Position numbers and translations under genes: made by a program. 12,271 nt of DNA from Desulfobacteraceae bacterium (GTDB lineage: Bacteria > Desulfobacterota > DSM-4660 > Desulfatiglandales > Desulfatiglandaceae), in contig DSCZ01000213.1 in NCBI GenBank assembly GCA_011048855.1, positions 1-12,271 of the forward strand, written 5' to 3'. Position 1 is the first letter of the stretch; the number at the start of each line of letters is the position of its first letter. The notes beneath the pieces are model-generated. The model was not told where the DNA came from. It did not search any database and saw only the letters and a program-made list of their open reading frames with translations. This document shows positions 5,671-12,271 of this stretch, piece by piece.

Positions 5671-7248
5671 TCATGGTCGAGATTTCGAACGCTTGGAAAA
5701 GAGGAGGCCCAACAGAAGCACGATCCCGAGAAACCCCAGCGTCGGCAGGTCACCCCAGCGGGCATAAAGCGTCGGAGGCGAGCAGGCGGCGTCAATGGTG
5801 CAAAGGATCACCTCACGGGTGAACAGGTCGCTCCGTTTGTGGATTTCACCGATGCGGTCGATACATGCGCTGATCCCGGTGTTGGCGGCACGGATCATTG
5901 GTTTGCGTTGTTCTATGCTTCGAAACACCGACATCGCCAGGTGTTGATGTGGGGCGCTGCTTCGTCCGAACCATGCGTCGTTTGTCAGGTTCACGAAGAA
6001 ATCAGCTCCTGCCAGTGCCTGTTGCCTTGCATGAGCCGGAAAAATGACCTCGAAGCAAATCATTGCTCCGGCAGCCGGATGACCATCTCCCAAGGGGGAT
6101 ACATCCGTGCCGGAGGTGAAATCTCCGGCCGCAGGCACCAGTCTGTTGATAAAAAACAGGATGCTTTTAAACGGCACATATTCTCCGAACGGCACCAGGT
6201 GTATTTTGTCATAAAAAGCAATTTTTCCTTCAGGCGATAACATGTAGGCCCTGTTGAAAAAATTTATACCGCTTTGAATTTGCTCATAGGCGGGAGACCC
6301 GAAAATAAGCGACATTTTATTTTCGGCGACAAAACCGGAAAGCATGTCCGCGAATTCCATGTCTTCCTGAAAATAAAATGGAGTGGCGGTCTCGGGCCAT
6401 ACCACGAGGTCCGGCGAATGTTCCACCGCTTTCTCGGTCAGGTTCATATAAATATTGATGGTTTTTGTACGGTATGCTTTGTTCCACTTTACACTTTGAT
6501 CGATATTCGGCTGAATGACGGCGGTTTTAATGTTCTCAGGCCGGCCTGCACCATCCCCTTGATCCCCCTGCATTGTCAACGACCCATAGAAGAACGCAAA
6601 AGCCAGGGCCAGGACCGCGAGTGCGCAGTTCAAAAATTTATCAAAATGCGATCGGACCGCGCCGGATGCAAAAAACCGAAAGGCTGCTGCGTTTACCAGT
6701 ACCAACAGAAAGGAGACCCAGTAAACCCCACCCAGTGCGGCGATTTGAATAATGGAAAGCCTCTGGTACTGGGTGTAACCGGCAAGGCACCATGGAAATC
6801 CTACGATCAAGTGGGCTCTTGCATATTCCAGCGACACCCATGCGACCGCGATGAAAAGGCAGGAGAAGGGTAGTTTTGTAAATCTTGCCGCCAGAGCGCA
6901 GAAAATGCCTGTATATAACGCCAGGTAAAAACAAACTGCGCAAAGGGCGATGATACCGACTGGCAGCGGCAGGCCCCCATAACGCTGCAATACGAAAACG
7001 ATCCAGTACATCAGTGTCATAAAATGAACGATGCCGGCAAGGTATCCCAGGCGAAAAGCCTCGGCGGGCGGCCTGCCCTCGATTGCTTTGAAAAGTGGGA
7101 TCAGGCAGATCCACGCCAGCCAGTCCGTACGAAAAGGTGGGAACGAGGCGGTCAATAAAAGGCCGGACAGAACGGCTCCAAGCCATGGAAGATAAGATTT
7201 GGTAAAGTTTGAGCCGGGTGTTTGTGAATATGTGGAAGATCGGGCCAC
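5671..7248 (-). CDS. lnt: Apolipoprotein N-acyltransferase
   Basis: A 525-residue inner-membrane enzyme that transfers an acyl chain from phospholipid to the N-terminal cysteine of lipoproteins, the last step of lipoprotein maturation after Lgt and LspA. The first ~225 residues contain about seven hydrophobic segments. Residues about 238-490 form the periplasmic nitrilase-like domain, beginning IKTAVIQPNID. The Glu-Lys-Cys triad is intact: Glu286 in VVWPETATPF, Lys348 in YDKIHLVPFGEYVP and Cys398 in MICFEVIFP. LTNDAWFG at 421-428 and a final TM at 502-518 are also typical. The length fits the family (about 510). The start is GTG at 7248, with GGA about 6 bases before it; no in-frame ATG fits. 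It lies 22 bases after corC and is surely co-transcribed, as in ybeX-lnt of E. coli. Presence of Lnt implies a Gram-negative envelope with triacylated lipoproteins. Confidence 0.95.
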   Translation of the reverse strand: MARSSTYSQTPGSNFTKSYLPWLGAVLSGLLLTASFPPFRTDWLAWICLIPLFKAIEGRPPAEAFRLGYLAGIVHFMTLMYWIVFVLQRYGGLPLPVGIIALCAVCFYLALYTGIFCALAARFTKLPFSCLFIAVAWVSLEYARAHLIVGFPWCLAGYTQYQRLSIIQIAALGGVYWVSFLLVLVNAAAFRFFASGAVRSHFDKFLNCALAVLALAFAFFYGSLTMQGDQGDGAGRPENIKTAVIQPNIDQSVKWNKAYRTKTINIYMNLTEKAVEHSPDLVVWPETATPFYFQEDMEFADMLSGFVAENKMSLIFGSPAYEQIQSGINFFNRAYMLSPEGKIAFYDKIHLVPFGEYVPFKSILFFINRLVPAAGDFTSGTDVSPLGDGHPAAGAMICFEVIFPAHARQQALAGADFFVNLTNDAWFGRSSAPHQHLAMSVFRSIEQRKPMIRAANTGISACIDRIGEIHKRSDLFTREVILCTIDAACSPPTLYARWGDLPTLGFLGIVLLLGLLFSKRSKSRP

Positions 7249-7270
7249 GGGATTTCCGGATGGGCACTGA

Positions 7271-8146
7271 TTAATTGAAACCGGTTTTCAGACGCTCTGC
7301 AAACGCGGTCTCCGGGTCGGGTTCTATGAGAATCTCGTCAATTTTTCGCTGGTCGGCCTTTTGTATAACAAAGTTGACTCCTTCAAAAGGAATCTTTTCG
7401 CCGGCCTCGGGGATTCTTCCGAGCAGGTGAATTATAAAACCTCCAACCGATTCATAATCCCCTTTTGGGAGCTTGAAGTTTAGAAATTCTTCCAGTTTTT
7501 CAGCTTCCATTCGGGCATCTACAAGAGCAGTTCCGTCCTCATGAACTGTTAGAAAGGGAGTATCTTTATCGTGTTCGTCAAGTATTTCACCCACGATTTC
7601 TTCAAGTATGTCTTCTATAGTGATTATCCCGGCTGTACCTCCATATTCGTCGGTCACCACAGCCATATGGGTTTGTCTTGCTTTGAGATCACGAAGAAGC
7701 TCGGCGAGCGGTTTGGTTTCCGGGACGAAAAAGGGGGGCCTCAAGAGATCAGGGGGAATAGTTATTTCGGGCGCCTCTCCCCAGAGTTTCAAGAGATCCT
7801 TTGCGTGCAGTATTCCTTCTATTTTATCTATTGTGCCGGAAAAGATAGGTATCCGCGTGTGTCCGCATTCTCTTACAAGATGAATGACTTCGCCGAGCGT
7901 GGCATTGAGGGGGGCGGCAGACATCTCAGTCCTGGGGACCATGATCGAATGGGCCTGGGTTTCCCGAAGTTCGAGGACACCATGAACCATGTGGGATTCC
8001 TCGTCGCTAACGAGCCCCTTGGCCATTCCCTCGTCCATGAGATCCTGAATCTCTTCAGCAATGGCGTTGGATCCATCAGGGTGTGCCTTTTTTCTGATTA
8101 AATCCCTGATGTATGCCAGAAACCCTTGTGACGACTCCGCTTCCAA
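7271..8146 (-). CDS. corC: CorC/HlyC-family CBS-domain protein (YbeX type)
   Basis: A 291-residue cytoplasmic protein. Residues about 1-65 are a helical lead ([19 protein letters not shown]). Two CBS domains cover about 66-190: [30 protein letters not shown], then [26 protein letters not shown]. The CorC_HlyC C-terminal domain covers about 200-285 and includes [20 protein letters not shown]. The family is linked to magnesium/cobalt efflux and, as YbeX, to ribosome and membrane homeostasis; the exact role here is inferred. The start is TTG at 8146, preceded by AAAAGG with a 6-base gap. An ATG at about 8173 is in another frame and is rejected. It is the first gene of a two-gene operon with lnt. 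The old name hemolysin is misleading, since there is no membrane domain. Confidence 0.92.
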   Translation of the reverse strand: MEAESSQGFLAYIRDLIRKKAHPDGSNAIAEEIQDLMDEGMAKGLVSDEESHMVHGVLELRETQAHSIMVPRTEMSAAPLNATLGEVIHLVRECGHTRIPIFSGTIDKIEGILHAKDLLKLWGEAPEITIPPDLLRPPFFVPETKPLAELLRDLKARQTHMAVVTDEYGGTAGIITIEDILEEIVGEILDEHDKDTPFLTVHEDGTALVDARMEAEKLEEFLNFKLPKGDYESVGGFIIHLLGRIPEAGEKIPFEGVNFVIQKADQRKIDEILIEPDPETAFAERLKTGFN

Positions 8147-8215
8147 GGAATACCTTTTCTTTGTGTTCGATCATGGAATGACCCGTGTAGGTCATGCTCC
8201 TACCATTGAGACAGA

Positions 8216-8245
8216 AATATAGATTTATATGCAGAGTAATGTCAA
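8216..8245 (-). promoter_or_regulatory. Promoter of the corC-lnt operon
   Basis: On the minus strand, TTGACA (8240-8245) and TATATT (8216-8221) are 18 bases apart. The predicted start is near 8209, about 60 bases before the TTG start of corC. The leader contains two mutually exclusive small hairpins, ATGACC/GGTCAT and GTAGG/CCTAC, around 8177-8206, of unknown meaning. It is divergent from the rimP-operon promoter 45 bases away. Confidence 0.7.
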
Positions 8246-8290
8246 GAGCTTTGCGGATTGATATTGATATTTCTTTGATGATGATATTTC

Positions 8291-8319
8291 TTGACTAACA
8301 GTAGAACCGGATGTATATT
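8291..8319 (+). promoter_or_regulatory. Promoter of the tRNA-Gly(CCC)-rimP-nusA-ylxR-infB operon
   Basis: TTGACT at 8291-8296 and TATATT at 8314-8319 are separated by exactly 17 bases. The start should fall near 8326, giving a leader of about 100 bases before tRNA-Gly. A second, weaker possibility closer to the tRNA (TTGAAG at 8387) lacks a decent -10. Confidence 0.7.
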
Positions 8320-8329
8320 CCATATGTTC

Positions 8330-8398
8330 TATCCCCTGAGGAGGGAATTTTCGTGTCGGCGGGGCACCTTCTTCAGGCCGACGGTGTTGAAGGGGATA
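8330..8398 (+). ncRNA. Structured 5' leader upstream of tRNA-Gly(CCC)
   Basis: An outer helix pairs TATCCCCT (8330-8337) with AGGGGATA (8391-8398), a perfect 8 bp. An inner helix pairs GTCGGC (8355-8360) with GCCGAC (8377-8382), a perfect 6 bp. The outer helix starts almost at the predicted transcription start, so the 5' end of the operon RNA would be tied up in it. No known riboswitch class was recognised. It may only guide processing of the tRNA precursor or protect the transcript. Confidence 0.4.
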
Positions 8399-8426
8399 CG
8401 TGGAGCATGATCACACCGTTGCATGT

Positions 8427-8502
8427 GCGGGCATAGCTCAGCTGGTAGAGTACAAGCTTCCCAAGCTTGGTGTCGCGGGTTCGAACCCCGTTGCCCGCTC
8501 CA
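8427..8502 (+). tRNA. tRNA-Gly (anticodon CCC)
   Basis: A 76-base cloverleaf with encoded CCA. Acceptor arms are 8427-8433 (GCGGGCA) and 8492-8498 (TGCCCGC). The anticodon stem is 8453-8457/8465-8469, with loop TTCCCAA and anticodon CCC at 8460-8462. The discriminator is T8499 and CCA is 8500-8502. It reads GGG codons. It sits at the head of the rimP-nusA-infB operon, the place occupied by initiator tRNA (metY) in E. coli. Its arms resemble the tRNA-Gly(GCC) at 1484, so the two are probably paralogues. Confidence 0.97.
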
Positions 8503-8513
8503 GTTTTTGCTGA

Positions 8514-8541
8514 AGTCAGGTGCGGCCTGACTACCCTTTTT
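8514..8541 (+). terminator. Hairpin with trailing T run just after tRNA-Gly
   Basis: AGTCAGG (8514-8520) and CCTGACT (8526-8532) form a perfect 7-bp stem with a 5-base loop, then ACCC and five T (8537-8541). The four-base gap before the T run makes it a weak or partial terminator. It could set the ratio of tRNA to downstream mRNA. Confidence 0.5.
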
Positions 8542-8604
8542 GAGGTCCGTATTGCATTTCAGGATGCGGTACTTCGAATTGCGGACTTTGGCGGTGGGTC
8601 TGGA

Positions 8605-8633
8605 CACCGGCGGTGTTATGCCGGTGCTCTTTT
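8605..8633 (+). terminator. Second hairpin in the tRNA-rimP spacer
   Basis: CACCGGC (8605-8611) pairs with GCCGGTG (8620-8626), 7 bp with an 8-base loop, followed by CTC and four T at 8630-8633. A competing stem, ACACC/GGTGT at 8604-8608/8612-8616, uses the same bases. Terminator strength is probably low. Confidence 0.4.
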
Positions 8634-8670
8634 GATTTATTGCTCATGAGGTAGTCTGCAAGTCAGGAAG

Positions 8671-8695
8671 CGGGCCGCAAAGCCCGTTTTTTTTT
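8671..8695 (+). terminator. Third hairpin with nine-T tail, 43 bases before rimP
   Basis: CGGGC (8671-8675) pairs with GCCCG (8682-8686) around a 6-base loop and is followed directly by nine T (8687-8695). This is the best terminator of the three in the spacer. As no promoter is obvious between it and rimP, polymerase must read through it to express rimP-nusA-infB, which suggests attenuation or antitermination. Confidence 0.7.
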
Positions 8696-8738
8696 GTTGT
8701 GGGTTGTTGTAACTGAACCACTGCAGGGATTCCTTGCT

Positions 8739-9206
8739 ATGTCTGTTGCCGAAAAAATTATTGGGCAGGTGACAGTACTTGTTGAACCGGTGATCGAAGA
8801 ACTAGGCTTCGAACTGGTTGATGTGGATTTTTTGACAGACAGGGGCCGAAGGGTATTGCGGCTTTATGTGGATAGGGAATGTGGTGGCATAACCCTCGAT
8901 GAATGCGTGGAAGTCAGCAGGGAGGTTGATGGTTTGATCGAGCTGGAGGACGTGGTTCCTGATCCATATGTTCTGGAAGTGAGTTCTCCAGGGCTTGACA
9001 GGCCTCTTAGGAAAGAAAAGCATTTCGCCGCTGCGGTGGGGCGGAAGGTGAAGGTGAAAATGAAAAAGCCGGTGGAAAACCGACGGAATTTTACCGGGAT
9101 GCTGGAGAGTTTTAATGCCAATCTGATTACATTGCAGATTGAAAATCACAATGTAACGTTACCCGTGGCAGAAATCGAGAAGGCCAGGATTGTGTACGAA
9201 GTTTAG
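8739..9206 (+). CDS. rimP: Ribosome maturation factor RimP
   Basis: A 155-residue cytosolic protein needed for assembly of the 30S subunit. The N-terminal alpha/beta domain covers about 1-85 (LVEPVIEELGFELVDVDF, LRLYVDRECGGITLDECVEVSREV, and YVLEVSSPGLDRPL at the domain junction). The C-terminal SH3-like domain covers about 86-155 (RKVKVKMKKPV...FTGMLESF). The length matches the family. ATG 8739 begins MSVAEKII. AGGGA about 9 bases upstream gives a modest ribosome site. An open frame continues upstream to 8694, but that part lies over the terminator tail and has no family similarity. It is the first protein gene of the nusA operon. Confidence 0.95.
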   Translation: MSVAEKIIGQVTVLVEPVIEELGFELVDVDFLTDRGRRVLRLYVDRECGGITLDECVEVSREVDGLIELEDVVPDPYVLEVSSPGLDRPLRKEKHFAAAVGRKVKVKMKKPVENRRNFTGMLESFNANLITLQIENHNVTLPVAEIEKARIVYEV

Positions 9207-9209
9207 GGC

Positions 9210-9251
9210 GACCGGGTTGCGGTCTACTATATTGCCGGATTGTAAAATCCG
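9210..9251 (+). other. Two small hairpins in the rimP-nusA spacer
   Basis: GACCG (9210-9214) pairs with CGGTC (9220-9224). CGGATT (9236-9241) pairs with AATCCG (9246-9251) around a GTAA loop, which as RNA is a GNRA tetraloop. No T run follows, so these are not terminators. They may be stability or processing elements between the two cistrons. Confidence 0.45.
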
Positions 9252-9283
9252 TGGGAAGTCAAACATCGTTGGAGTGAAAAAAC

Positions 9284-10639
9284 ATGATTTCCGACTTATC
9301 CAAAATGATCGATCAAGTCAGCCGTGAAAAGGGCGTGGATCCGCGAGTGTTGATAACTGCGCTCGAAGAGGCGGTCAAGGCCGCTGCGCGTAAAAAACAC
9401 GGCCCTGATTACGAACTCGAAGTAAGCTATAATGAAGAGGCCGGAGAAATCGAGGTTTTCGAGTTCAAGGAGGTCGTTGAACAGGTCATCAACGAGCATC
9501 TGGAAGTTTCATTCGAAGAAGCGAAACAGCTTGACCCTGAATCGGAGATCGGCGACAGCCTCGGCATAAAGATGGACACAAATACATTCGGAAGGATCGC
9601 CGCACAGTCCGCCAAACAGGTCATTATGCAGAGGCTGAAGGAAGCCGAAAGGGATATCGTTTACGATGATTTCAAGGACCGGCGTGGAGAAATAATAAAC
9701 GGTATCGTCCAGCGTTTCGACAGAGGGGCTATAATCGTCAACCTCGGTCGTACGGAAGCCGAGCTTCCAGTGAAAGAACAGGTGCCACGGGAGCCATACA
9801 AGCAGGGAGACAGAATCAGGGCCTATATACTTGAAATCAGGCAGTTCAGCCGGGGGCCACAAATAATGCTGTCGCGGACTCATCCCAATTTTGTCGCCGC
9901 ACTTTTTGAAAACGAGGTTCCGGAGATAGCCGAAGGAATTGTTAAAATCGTGCAGGTCGCCCGGGAACCGGGCAGCCGGTCGAAGATAGCCGTAAAGAGC
10001 CGGGATTCGGATGTTGACCCTGTTGGGGCGTGCGTCGGAATGAAAGGACGGAGAGTTCAGGCGGTTGTCCAGGAATTGAGAGGGGAAAAAATCGATATCG
10101 TTCCGTTCGATGATGATCCTGCCAAATTCATATGCAATGCGCTGGCTCCTGCTGAAATCACCCGTGTGATCGTTGATGAGAACAATCGTTCAATGGAGGT
10201 TGTGGTCGCTGACGATCAACTGTCTCTTGCCATCGGGAAAAAAGGACAGAATGTACGCCTCGCCTCGAGACTGACCGGATGGCGTCTGGATGTGGTCGGG
10301 GAAACCGCATATAACAAGAATTTGAAGGACGGCTACCGTTCATTGCTTGATTTGACCGGGGTCGGGGAAAAGTTGGCTGCAGATCTGCATGCCGAAGGGT
10401 TCGGTTCCGCTGATGATATTTCCCGTGCTTCTGTGGTGGATCTCATGGATGTCGTGGGCATCGATGAAGAAAAAGCGGGAACACTGATCCGTGAGGCGGA
10501 GCAGTATGTCGCAAGAAAGCGTGCCGAAGGAATTCTGCCGCCCGATTTGCAGGAAAAGGAAACAACGCCGCCCGATCCGGCCGGGCATACGGATATAGAA
10601 AATCCAACGGAGCCGGAGGAAGGCTTTGAACAGGGATAA
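9284..10639 (+). CDS. nusA: Transcription termination/antitermination factor NusA
   Basis: A 451-residue RNA-polymerase-binding factor that controls pausing, termination and antitermination. The N-terminal polymerase-binding domain is 1-125. The S1 domain is about 133-198 (RRGEIINGIVQRFDRGAIIVNLG). KH1 is about 230-280, with GACVGMKGRRVQAV at 248-261. KH2 is about 300-345, with LSLAIGKKGQNVRLA at 313-327. A helix-hairpin-helix region covers about 350-412. The last 40 residues are a Pro/Glu-rich tail. The length lies between the short Bacillus type and the E. coli type with two acidic repeats. GGAG eight bases before ATG 9284 fixes the start. Its 3' end overlaps the next gene by 14 bases, and its stop sits in the run TAAAAAAAG. 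Confidence 0.97.
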   Translation: MISDLSKMIDQVSREKGVDPRVLITALEEAVKAAARKKHGPDYELEVSYNEEAGEIEVFEFKEVVEQVINEHLEVSFEEAKQLDPESEIGDSLGIKMDTNTFGRIAAQSAKQVIMQRLKEAERDIVYDDFKDRRGEIINGIVQRFDRGAIIVNLGRTEAELPVKEQVPREPYKQGDRIRAYILEIRQFSRGPQIMLSRTHPNFVAALFENEVPEIAEGIVKIVQVAREPGSRSKIAVKSRDSDVDPVGACVGMKGRRVQAVVQELRGEKIDIVPFDDDPAKFICNALAPAEITRVIVDENNRSMEVVVADDQLSLAIGKKGQNVRLASRLTGWRLDVVGETAYNKNLKDGYRSLLDLTGVGEKLAADLHAEGFGSADDISRASVVDLMDVVGIDEEKAGTLIREAEQYVARKRAEGILPPDLQEKETTPPDPAGHTDIENPTEPEEGFEQG

Positions 10640-10886
10640 AAAAAGTCTACCGATAAGGAAATGTATCTCGTGTGGCAAAAAAAATACTAAAAATAGTTTA
10701 TTAAAACTTGTTATAAATGATAAAGATGAGGTGGAGTTTGATTACAGAGGATCTAGCCCGGGTAGAGGAGCATATGTATGCCGACGGAATGAATGCATCG
10801 TGCGGGCGATGGGGGAAAGGGTTCTCTGTAAAGCTTTCCGGAGACCGGGGCCGTTCATTTGTAGATTTTGCGGATCATTGCAATAA
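10626..10886 (+). CDS. ylxR: YlxR/DUF448 RNA-binding protein (RnpM-like)
   Basis: An 86-residue small basic protein of the YlxR family, commonly encoded between nusA and infB. The Bacillus protein was recently described as a modulator of RNase P (RnpM). Family marks are PIRKCISCGKK at 9-19 (Cys13, Cys16) and GRGAYVC at 46-52, followed by a second cysteine, Cys57. The start is TTG 10626. GGAGGA at 10615-10620 lies 5 bases upstream, inside nusA, and the 14-base overlap implies translational coupling. No in-frame ATG precedes the conserved CxxC. Codons 17-36 are extremely A/T-rich, unlike the neighbours, and include a run of eight A. The C-terminal ICRFCGSLQ adds an extra CxxC that I do not recall as typical. 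Confidence 0.9.
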   Translation: MNRDKKSLPIRKCISCGKKNTKNSLLKLVINDKDEVEFDYRGSSPGRGAYVCRRNECIVRAMGERVLCKAFRRPGPFICRFCGSLQ

Positions 10887-10961
10887 AAAAACGGATTGAA
10901 AGCTTTTTCAGCCTGCGGCGCGGCGGCTTAAAAGATAATAGTTTTAGTTCTGGGGGAGTAT

Positions 10962-12271
10962 ATGGCGAAAGTCAGAGTCTACGAACTGGCGAGAGAACTC
11001 AACGTCGACGGTAAAAAACTCGTCGAAATGCTCGCGGCCGACGGACTGGATGTGAAGAATACCTTGAGCACCCTCGACGAGTCCGTGGCGATGAAGGCCA
11101 GGGAGATGGTTTCCAGGAATGTCGTCTCAGAGGTTATCGAAGAAAAACGAATAACCAGACGGGTTATCCGGCGTAGAAAAAAGGTCAAGGTGGATGAGCC
11201 TCCATCCGAGGTCGAGCCTTACCAGGAAAAGACACCGGAGGCTTCTATCGAAGTCCCTGCAGAGGAAGAAGCTGAAAAGATAGATGAAACCGGACTCGAA
11301 CCGGCTGAAGCCGAAAGTGAAATCGTTGAGGCCCAGGAAGTATTGAAAGAGCCTGAGCCGGAAGTGTTGGATGAGAAAGCCCCCGCTGAAACGATATCTA
11401 CACCTGCCGAGGAGGTCTCCCCAAAAATAGCTGTGAGTGAACAATCTGCAACTGAAATTGAACAACAATTACCAGAAGTTGGGGAAGCGCCCGTAGAGGC
11501 GGTTCAGGAAGACAAGGCACCTGTGGAACCGGCGTCTGGGCTTAAGGTCAAACCCAAAACAGCTGAAGCGAAAAAAGCGAAACCCAAAAAATCCAGAAAA
11601 AAATTCGATCAGCCGGCCCGTATTATAAGCAAACCTGTCGAGCCGCCCCCACCCACTCCCGAACCTCCAGCGGAGCCTCCGCCAGAGGTCAAGTTGATTC
11701 CCGAGATAGAGCCGACCCCCGTCAAGGTGGTCGTTGAGGAGGAGCCCGGTGCCCGCTCGAAAAAATTAAAGCAGGTAAAGAAAAAGAAGGAACGACGAAA
11801 AATAGATGTAGAAACCGACATCGCTCGTGTCTCTGCGAAGCATCGCAAGAAAGAAGTGTACGAAAGGGCGGACTTGTACCAGGGCCGGCCTATGAGAGGC
11901 AGAGCGGCAAAAGGAGCTAAGGGCAAGGATACCGGTAAAAAAAGCGGACATACCGAAATTACTGTTCCGAGAGCTATAAAGAGGAGGCTCAAGGTCCACG
12001 GGAGTGTAACGGTTGCTGAGCTTGCAAAGGCCATGGGTGTCAAAGCGGCGGAGTTGATAAAAAAGCTTATGATAATGGGTTCCATGGTTACAATCAACCA
12101 GGAGCTTGACCTAGAAACCGCTTCCCTGATCGCCGATGAGTACGGCTACGAACTCGAACAGGACTCTTTCGAGGAAAAAAGCCTGATCCCTGATACGAAG
12201 GACGCTGAAAAAGATCTGAAGTCGAGGCCGCCGGTGGTCACAATTATGGGGCATGTCGACCACGGAAAAAC
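10962..12271 (+). CDS. infB: Translation initiation factor IF-2, N-terminal 436 codons (3' truncated)
   Basis: A GTPase that places initiator tRNA on the 30S subunit. ATG 10962 follows a GGGGGAG site at 10952-10958. Residues 1-52 form an IF2_N module (VYELARELNVDGKKLVEML...GLDVKN). About 70-320 is a long low-complexity linker, first Glu-rich, then a Pro stretch (four Pro at 228-231), then a Lys/Arg-rich part. A second IF2_N-like module covers about 342-405 (VPRAIKRRLKVHGSVTVAELAKAMGV). The G domain begins near 426 with PPVVTIMGHVDHGK, and the window ends inside the G1 (P-loop) motif. There is no in-frame stop. The remaining G domain and C-terminal domains lie beyond the window. Confidence 0.97.
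   Translation, partial: MAKVRVYELARELNVDGKKLVEMLAADGLDVKNTLSTLDESVAMKAREMVSRNVVSEVIEEKRITRRVIRRRKKVKVDEPPSEVEPYQEKTPEASIEVPAEEEAEKIDETGLEPAEAESEIVEAQEVLKEPEPEVLDEKAPAETISTPAEEVSPKIAVSEQSATEIEQQLPEVGEAPVEAVQEDKAPVEPASGLKVKPKTAEAKKAKPKKSRKKFDQPARIISKPVEPPPPTPEPPAEPPPEVKLIPEIEPTPVKVVVEEEPGARSKKLKQVKKKKERRKIDVETDIARVSAKHRKKEVYERADLYQGRPMRGRAAKGAKGKDTGKKSGHTEITVPRAIKRRLKVHGSVTVAELAKAMGVKAAELIKKLMIMGSMVTINQELDLETASLIADEYGYELEQDSFEEKSLIPDTKDAEKDLKSRPPVVTIMGHVDHGK

Noticed and set aside
5477..5674. Minus-strand 65-codon frame with a PDTDPDPDAD stretch
   Set aside because: The Asp-Pro repeats come from translating the hexamer repeat tract; there is no start context.
5839..6873. Two long plus-strand open frames (133 and 199 codons) opposite lnt
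   Set aside because: They are antisense to a clearly conserved lnt with intact catalytic residues, have no sensible ribosome sites, and read as unrelated, Cys/His-rich sequence.
7571..8101. A 176-codon plus-strand open frame opposite corC
   Set aside because: A shadow of the CBS-domain coding sequence; no recognisable motif and no promoter or ribosome site.
8137..8173. An upstream ATG near 8173 as the start of corC
   Set aside because: It is out of frame with corC; TTG 8146 has AAAAGG at the right distance.
11609..12097. Minus-strand 162-codon frame with Gly/Ser repeats
   Set aside because: It is antisense to the Pro- and Lys-rich linker of infB, which explains its composition.

Overview
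The window looks like a chromosomal segment of a Desulfobacterota (former Deltaproteobacteria) bacterium, plausibly a sulfate reducer or relative. This is an inference from gene families. It contains a DUF39/HcyBio homocysteine-biosynthesis gene, a family known from methanogens and sulfate reducers. It also contains a CorC-Lnt pair, a RimP-NusA-YlxR-InfB operon, and intergenic degenerate GATACC-type hexamer repeats. Base composition is moderate, about half G+C by eye. I cannot name a species.

Layout. (1) 1-1407, plus strand: tail of a YHS-type metal-binding protein, a transaldolase-family enzyme, and a lytic transglycosylase, closely spaced. (2) 1444-1703: a promoter, tRNA-Gly(GCC), tRNA-Cys(GCA) and a hairpin terminator. 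(3) 1643-4119: a likely small relic element in the 3' end of tRNA-Cys. It is flanked by two related copies of a 'tRNA tail plus bulged terminator' sequence and holds a minus-strand membrane diguanylate cyclase and a broken tyrosine integrase. (4) 4179-5452, minus: the HcyBio gene behind a candidate promoter embedded in palindromes. (5) 5543-5656: hexamer-repeat inverted repeat beyond the end of lnt. (6) 5671-8245, minus: the corC-lnt operon for envelope maintenance and lipoprotein acylation, with a good promoter. (7) 8291-12271, plus: a divergent promoter driving a structured leader, tRNA-Gly(CCC), three T-tailed hairpins, rimP, nusA, ylxR (rnpM) and the start of infB, which is cut by the window edge in its G1 motif.

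How the genes fit together. The right part is the conserved ribosome maturation, transcription elongation and translation initiation operon, with a glycine tRNA at its head (E. coli has an initiator tRNA there). Several starts are non-ATG: TTG for corC and ylxR, GTG for lnt. ylxR overlaps nusA, which implies translational coupling.

The most unusual material is the relic tRNA-Cys element with its duplicated terminator, the 22-bp imperfect inverted repeat made of hexamer units, the palindrome-rich HcyBio promoter, and the layered hairpins around tRNA-Gly(CCC). I found no CRISPR array, toxin-antitoxin pair, complete insertion sequence or obvious defence system.
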